Positions 8,951 through 12,500 of a DNA stretch of 12,500 nucleotides are shown piece by piece; position 1 is the stretch's first letter; each line of letters begins with the position of its first letter. The notes beneath the pieces were generated by a model that made no database searches, was not told where the DNA came from, and saw only the letters and a list, made by a program, of their open reading frames with translations. Made by a program: the position numbers and the translations under genes. The DNA is taken from assembly GCA_012295275.1 (NCBI GenBank), contig CM022678.1, positions 5,976,059 to 5,988,558 of the forward strand. Direction: 5' to 3'. Origin of the DNA: Chrysomallon squamiferum (Eukaryota > Mollusca > Gastropoda > Neomphalida > Peltospiridae).

Positions 8951-9600
8951 AATAAACTGCTTCTTGCAAAATGGAATCTTGAAAACACCAATATAAATAA
9001 CAACTTGATTATCTCCGTGCAAAATAGATATTTAAATAAACGCAGAAAATATCGACTTGAGTACCTGTGATGTAATTATAACCACTGAAATTTGACAAAT
9101 GGTGGAAAAGAAATTTAATAACCATAGAAAATATAAACAGTTAAAAAAAAAGCTTAATAAGTATTGAGCAAAATGGGAACAAGTAAAAGCTAAAATTGAA
9201 ACTTATAACTGTAGTGTAAAAATATAAACGTTGATTACAATTGCATATAACAGAAAGATGATAACCATTGTTCAAGATACAAACTTCAAGATATAACAGC
9301 TTAAAAAGAACTTCTTGAAAAATAGACTTGATAATTGGTAGAATATAAATTAATAAAACATTGTGCCCAAATACAAAGTTGATATTCAGTGTGCAAAATG
9401 GAGATTTGCAGCAAAATGTAAACTTCGTTGCTAGTATGCAGAATATTAAATTTGATAATAAATGTGTAAAATGTTTAAATCTTGTAAGCACACTACAATA
9501 AACACTTGATATTCACTGTCACTTTCATAATCACTGTTAAATAGATTTAATAACGGGTGCAAAATGAAATATTAATAATTATGAAAAATAAAAACTTTAT
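8950..9600 (+). repeat. Highly decayed ~40-50-bp tandem array
   Basis: Phrases such as acttgattatctccgtgc followed by aaaatagatatttaaat recur in altered form, for example near 9004, 9320, 9378, 9450 and 9550. Common elements are acttgat, gtgcaaaatgg and aaatataaa. Spacing is irregular. It abuts the relic Kazal exon. The minus-strand open frame at 9141-9491 has no recognisable domain and runs through the repeats. Confidence 0.45.
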
Positions 9601-9604
9601 TCAG

Positions 9605-9707
9605 AGTAACTTTGATGTCAAATGAAAATTTAAGCACTGACTGTTCATCCAACTATAATGAACCTATCTGCAGCTTCGGTGGAACAGAAAAGAGAAAACA
9701 ATTTTTT
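9605..9707 (+). pseudogene. Shortened duplicate of the Kazal exon (relic or cryptic alternative exon)
   Basis: Bases 9641-9674 match exon d bases 7414-7447 at 29 of 34 positions without a gap. Both encode CSSNY.EPIC, and three of the five differences are synonymous. The upstream stretch (NENLSTDC) resembles ANLTSS..QDC of exon d. An acceptor AG at 9603-9604 and a GT at 9708 define 103 open bases with phase 2 in and phase 0 out, the same phases as exon d. Roughly 80 bases of exon d are missing, including CGINGITYFSPCHAGC, so only two cysteines remain. The donor gtctca is poor. It could be a decaying duplicate exon or a rarely used alternative. I favour a relic, because the Kazal fold could not form from it. 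Confidence 0.7.
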
Positions 9708-9989
9708 GTCTCAAAAAGTATAAATAGTATCATTTCTTACATTGTAACATGATTATTATGATAAAATGTTGTATAAAATACAGTAATTACTATGAATGGA
9801 CAAATATTTGTAGTTCATTTTCAATGGCAGCAGTTTTCACCACTGATGTTGTGACAGGTTTTGAAAAATCACTATAAATGTTTCTCACCCATTTCATACC
9901 AACACTGCATGCCATGTTTTTTTTTTTTTTTTTTTGTGATTTATCTAAATGTTTATATTTTTAAAGGTTATTGCTATATGTTTGAAATT

Positions 9990-9990
<1 letters not shown>

Positions 9991-10066
<76 letters not shown>

Positions 10067-10094
10067 ATGTGCACATGAGCAAACAAAAGAGAAT

Positions 10095-10135
<41 letters not shown>

Positions 10136-10138
10136 TGT
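9991..10138 (+). repeat. Compound (GT)n-(GA)n-(GT)n microsatellite
   Basis: (GT)7 at 9991-10004 runs directly into (GA)n to 10065. The 12-base perfect palindrome catgtgcacatg (10066-10077) and then (GT)n at about 10101-10138 follow. Overlapping open frames on both strands are dipeptide artefacts. Confidence 0.95.
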
Positions 10139-10378
10139 GATAGATATAGAGATCAAAAAGACACAAAGAGAAATAGTATGAGAAGGTGAGAGAGAGAGAT
10201 TTATATGTTTTTCCATCCATCCTGTATAAATATCACACCTGACTACTTTTTATTAAAATTCCTAAAAATCACATCGGAATAGAAAAAACACACACAAAAA
10301 AAATATTACCAAAAATGATCCTTTAAAAAAAACAAACAACAAACAAATCTTTTAAAAATAATTTCATCGTCTTTTCAG

Positions 10379-10572
10379 AACTACAGCGGCTGTTCGTGCA
10401 TTGCCAGCCACCCTTCCATTGCCGTCAACCATGAGGTGGTCATATCGCCCCTGGCAACCAGCGGGCCATGCAAGACGACCTGTGAGAGGATGCTGCCGTT
10501 CCTTATACTGCTCGTTGTCATGACGTTCTGCTGCGCCGGCACGCAGATGCCAATTTTAATGGTGACCCTCAG
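10379..10572 (+). CDS. SLCO: OATP exon e: end of extracellular loop and TM10
   Basis: This 194-base exon follows acceptor cgtcttttcag and enters in phase 0, matching exon d. It leaves in phase 2 at gttcgt, a mediocre donor. It begins NYSGCSCI, adding a sequon (Asn-Tyr-Ser) across the start and cysteines at exon residues 5, 7, 31 and 35. Together with exon d this makes the ten loop cysteines expected for OATPs. Residues 39-56 form hydrophobic TM10, followed by QMPILMVTLR, the conserved cytosolic entry to the next exon. The following exon, which should encode the TM11 region, was not found before the window end, so the next intron exceeds 1.9 kb. The exon is GC-rich against AT-rich flanks. Confidence 0.94.
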
Positions 10573-10582
10573 GTTCGTTTCA

Positions 10583-10716
10583 TTTTTGTTATTTATTTTA
10601 TTTATTTATTTATTTATTATTTATTGTTGTTGTTGTTGTTGTTGGTGTTGGTGGTGGTGGTGGTGGTGGTGGTGGTGGTGGTGGTTGTTGGTTGATGGTT
10701 GTTGTTGTTGTTGTCC
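10583..10716 (+). repeat. TTTA, TTG and GGT repeats just past the exon e donor
   Basis: Begins 11 bases after the donor with (TTTA)n, then (TTG)n, an uninterrupted (GGT)n of about a dozen units near 10650-10684, and (TTG)n again. The GGT run could form a two-tier quadruplex in the transcript. The Cys/Trp run in the local open frame is an artefact of this repeat. Confidence 0.9.
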
Positions 10717-11130
10717 AAAAAGAATCACTTTCAGTCAATTGATTTAATGTGGTGGTCACGTTTGAGGTTTATTTTTTGTTTTAATTAATTAATTTATTAT
10801 CATTATTAGTAGTATTATATTTATTATTATTATTAATATCAGCATTAGTATTTATATTTATTATTATTAATAGTAGTAGTATTAGTATTATATTTTTGAT
10901 TATTATTATTATTGTTATTGTTATTATTATTATTGTTATTATTATTTTTAGTATTATATTTATTACTATTATTATTATTAGTATTATATTTTTGATTATT
11001 ATTGTTGTTGTTGTTGTTATTAGTATTTTCTTCTTCCAATAGTGTCACTTTTGATCAAGTTATTTTTAATGATGTGTTGATTCCCATGTTAAGTCTAATG
11101 TCACATTTGATGTTCATTTTATTATTAATA

Positions 11131-11161
<31 letters not shown>

Positions 11162-11240
11162 TATTATTATTGTTGTTGTTATTATTTGGTTCTTGCACAA
11201 GAATCACTTTTGATCAGTTCCTTTTAATGTTTGGATGTTA
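10717..11240 (+). repeat. Three related ~55-bp blocks separated by ATT-type triplet repeats
   Basis: Blocks at 10720-10775, 11041-11110 and 11199-11260 share the phrase atcacttttgatcaagtt...tttttaatg, with divergence. The gaps are filled by (ATT)n/(TTG)n runs (10793-11030 and about 11120-11190). The minus-strand poly-asparagine frame is an artefact of these runs. Confidence 0.7.
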
Positions 11241-11264
11241 AAATGTTGCTGTGTTTGAGTGAAT

Positions 11265-11640
11265 ATCGCTGATAATAAATTTGTGTTTGAGAATATCATT
11301 ATAATTTGACAAAGGGTTATTCCTACTAGATTTTGAGTTCTTGTAGGAGTGACACATCTGTAATTTTTGTTCATAGTGTCATTTTAGCTTGTCATAGGGT
11401 TATTCCTTGTAGTTTAATTTTGAGTTCTTGTAGGAGTGAAATATCTGTAGTATTTTTGTTCATAGTGTCATTTTAGCTTGTCATAGGGTTATTCCTTCTA
11501 GTTTAATTTTGAGTTCTTGTAGGAGTGACACATCTGTAGTTTTTATTATTTTTTTCACAGTGGGATTGTAACTTGTCATAGAGTTATTCCTACTAGGTAA
11601 ATATTGAACTTTTGTAAGAGTAATCCAGGTGTATAATTTT
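11265..11640 (+). repeat. 83-95-bp tandem array, about 4 copies
   Basis: Units share gtcatagggttattcctnctag, ttttgagttcttgtaggagt and catctgtagtttttgttca. The gggttat or gagttat core falls at 11314, 11397, 11486 and 11581, with periods of 83, 89 and 95. The outer copies are more diverged than the middle two. The minus-strand frame at 11481-11765 crosses the repeats and has no domain. Confidence 0.9.
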
Positions 11641-12500
11641 TGTTTGAAAATATGTAATTTAATAATAAGGGTTGAGTTCTTGTTGAAGCATACCCATAAA
11701 ATCAGATAAATATTAGAAAAATGAAATTTTGACAGCAACAAAATACAGATTAAACTAACCTGCAAGCTGATATATTGTTTTATTACTGGAAATGGTGTAT
11801 TATAATCAACCTTTTCTGTGCCTAAATAAATTTCTTGGTATTATTTCAATGATATATTAATTACCCACCAAAAAAAAAAAAGAAATCATATTTTCTGCTT
11901 CACAGCTGATACGAGTTTTTGGAGGGGAGAGGGGTCCCTAGGGGGTGTGTCCATTTCTTGCAGCATAACAAGAAGATTGTTTTATGGGGGTGAATCTGCA
12001 TTCCAGAGTTTAACAGTAATAAAATTTTGAGAGTGGATATATCTGCATTTCAAGGAAAGAGTTGAGTAGATTTTTTTATTTCGTGTATAGTTTTCACTCG
12101 AGGCAGTATCAGTGAGGAATTTCTTGAATGAACTCATTAATACTGTTTACAGCCGAAGTCCATTGCTTTATGATTGATCTGAGGAGCCCGTGGCAATGAA
12201 GAGCCTCTCAGGGGAAGTAACCCCGTAGATCGAGCGAGGGATTACAGATAAACAGGGTCAATTCCCGATCAGTTGTACAATGACTGGGGTCACGTTTTAA
12301 AAAGTTCAGTTTTGGTTTATTTTTGGAGTCTGATGTGTGTTCACGTGTTTTTGTTTTTATTTGTTTAAAATGCTGTTTAATTTCAGGTTTACTGATTGAT
12401 ATGGGGTTCATTGTTGATAAACTGAATTTAATGTAGTTTAGGTTTTTTTAGAAGTAGAGTTAGTTTTTTATTTTTTATTTAAGAGTTAAAGTTTCAGGTT
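11641..12500. other. Unique AT-rich intron with a GC-richer block near 12110-12290
   Basis: No exon continuing phase 2 from exon e was found: candidate acceptors (near 11905, 12089, 12386) run into stops. The block near 12110-12290 has a different texture, with TTTATGATTGAT (a HOX/PBX-like site), a gggga/cccc hairpin near 12213-12226, and gggtcaattcccgatc, weakly like a tRNA B box. It could be a conserved element or an old SINE; I cannot decide. Confidence 0.4.

Noticed and set aside
9141-9491. 116-residue minus-strand frame
   Set aside because: It lies within a decayed AT-rich tandem array, with composition and hydrophobicity expected from AT-rich antisense sequence and no recognisable motif.
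12180-12275. tRNA gene suggested by A-box-like tggcaatgaag and B-box-like gggtcaattcccg
   Set aside because: The box spacing is too long and no cloverleaf or acceptor stem can be drawn.
11890-12450. Possible next OATP exons after acceptor-like AGs near 11905, 12089 and 12386
   Set aside because: In the phase required by exon e each runs into a stop within a few codons, and none shows the expected conserved motif after TM10.

Overview
This window is animal nuclear DNA: AT-rich and intron-dominated, with many microsatellites and diverged tandem repeats and only short islands of higher-GC coding sequence. The one gene I can support is the middle of a solute carrier organic anion transporter (SLCO/OATP family) on the + strand. 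Five exons (5201-5365, 6114-6194, 6548-6665, 7357-7540, 10379-10572) join with matching phases (1-1, 1-1, 1-2, 2-0, 0-2) and give about 247 uninterrupted residues. They cover TM7, TM8 and TM9, the large cysteine-rich Kazal-like extracellular loop, and TM10. The 5' half of the gene and the last exons (TM11, TM12, C-terminus) lie outside the window. The repeat content and the invertebrate-style Kazal segment suggest a lophotrochozoan, perhaps a mollusc. That is an inference; nothing here fixes the species.

Layout: 1-5200 is noncoding, probably upstream intron of the transporter. It holds a long imperfect inverted repeat (arms about 185-545 and 2555-2900) whose interior is a decayed ~90-bp tandem array, a unique stretch (about 3160-3790), a 30-copy 27-bp minisatellite (3880-4690) and a G-quadruplex motif (5038-5057). 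5201-7540 carries the first four exons with short introns, one holding a very long (AG)n tract only 8 bases from a splice donor. The intron 7541-10378 starts with a ~150-bp tandem triplication that copies the 5' splice site twice. It later contains a shortened, phase-compatible second copy of the Kazal exon (9605-9707). 10379-10572 is the last exon seen. 10573-12500 is intron filled with triplet microsatellites, an ~83-95-bp tandem array and largely unique AT-rich sequence.

No RNA gene, CRISPR array, operon or intact autonomous transposon was found. The most interesting signals concern exon and splice-site evolution inside the OATP gene: a relic or alternative Kazal exon, triplicated donor sites, and an in-frame alternative acceptor. 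The foldback-like inverted repeat is also notable. I did not find a novel multi-gene system.
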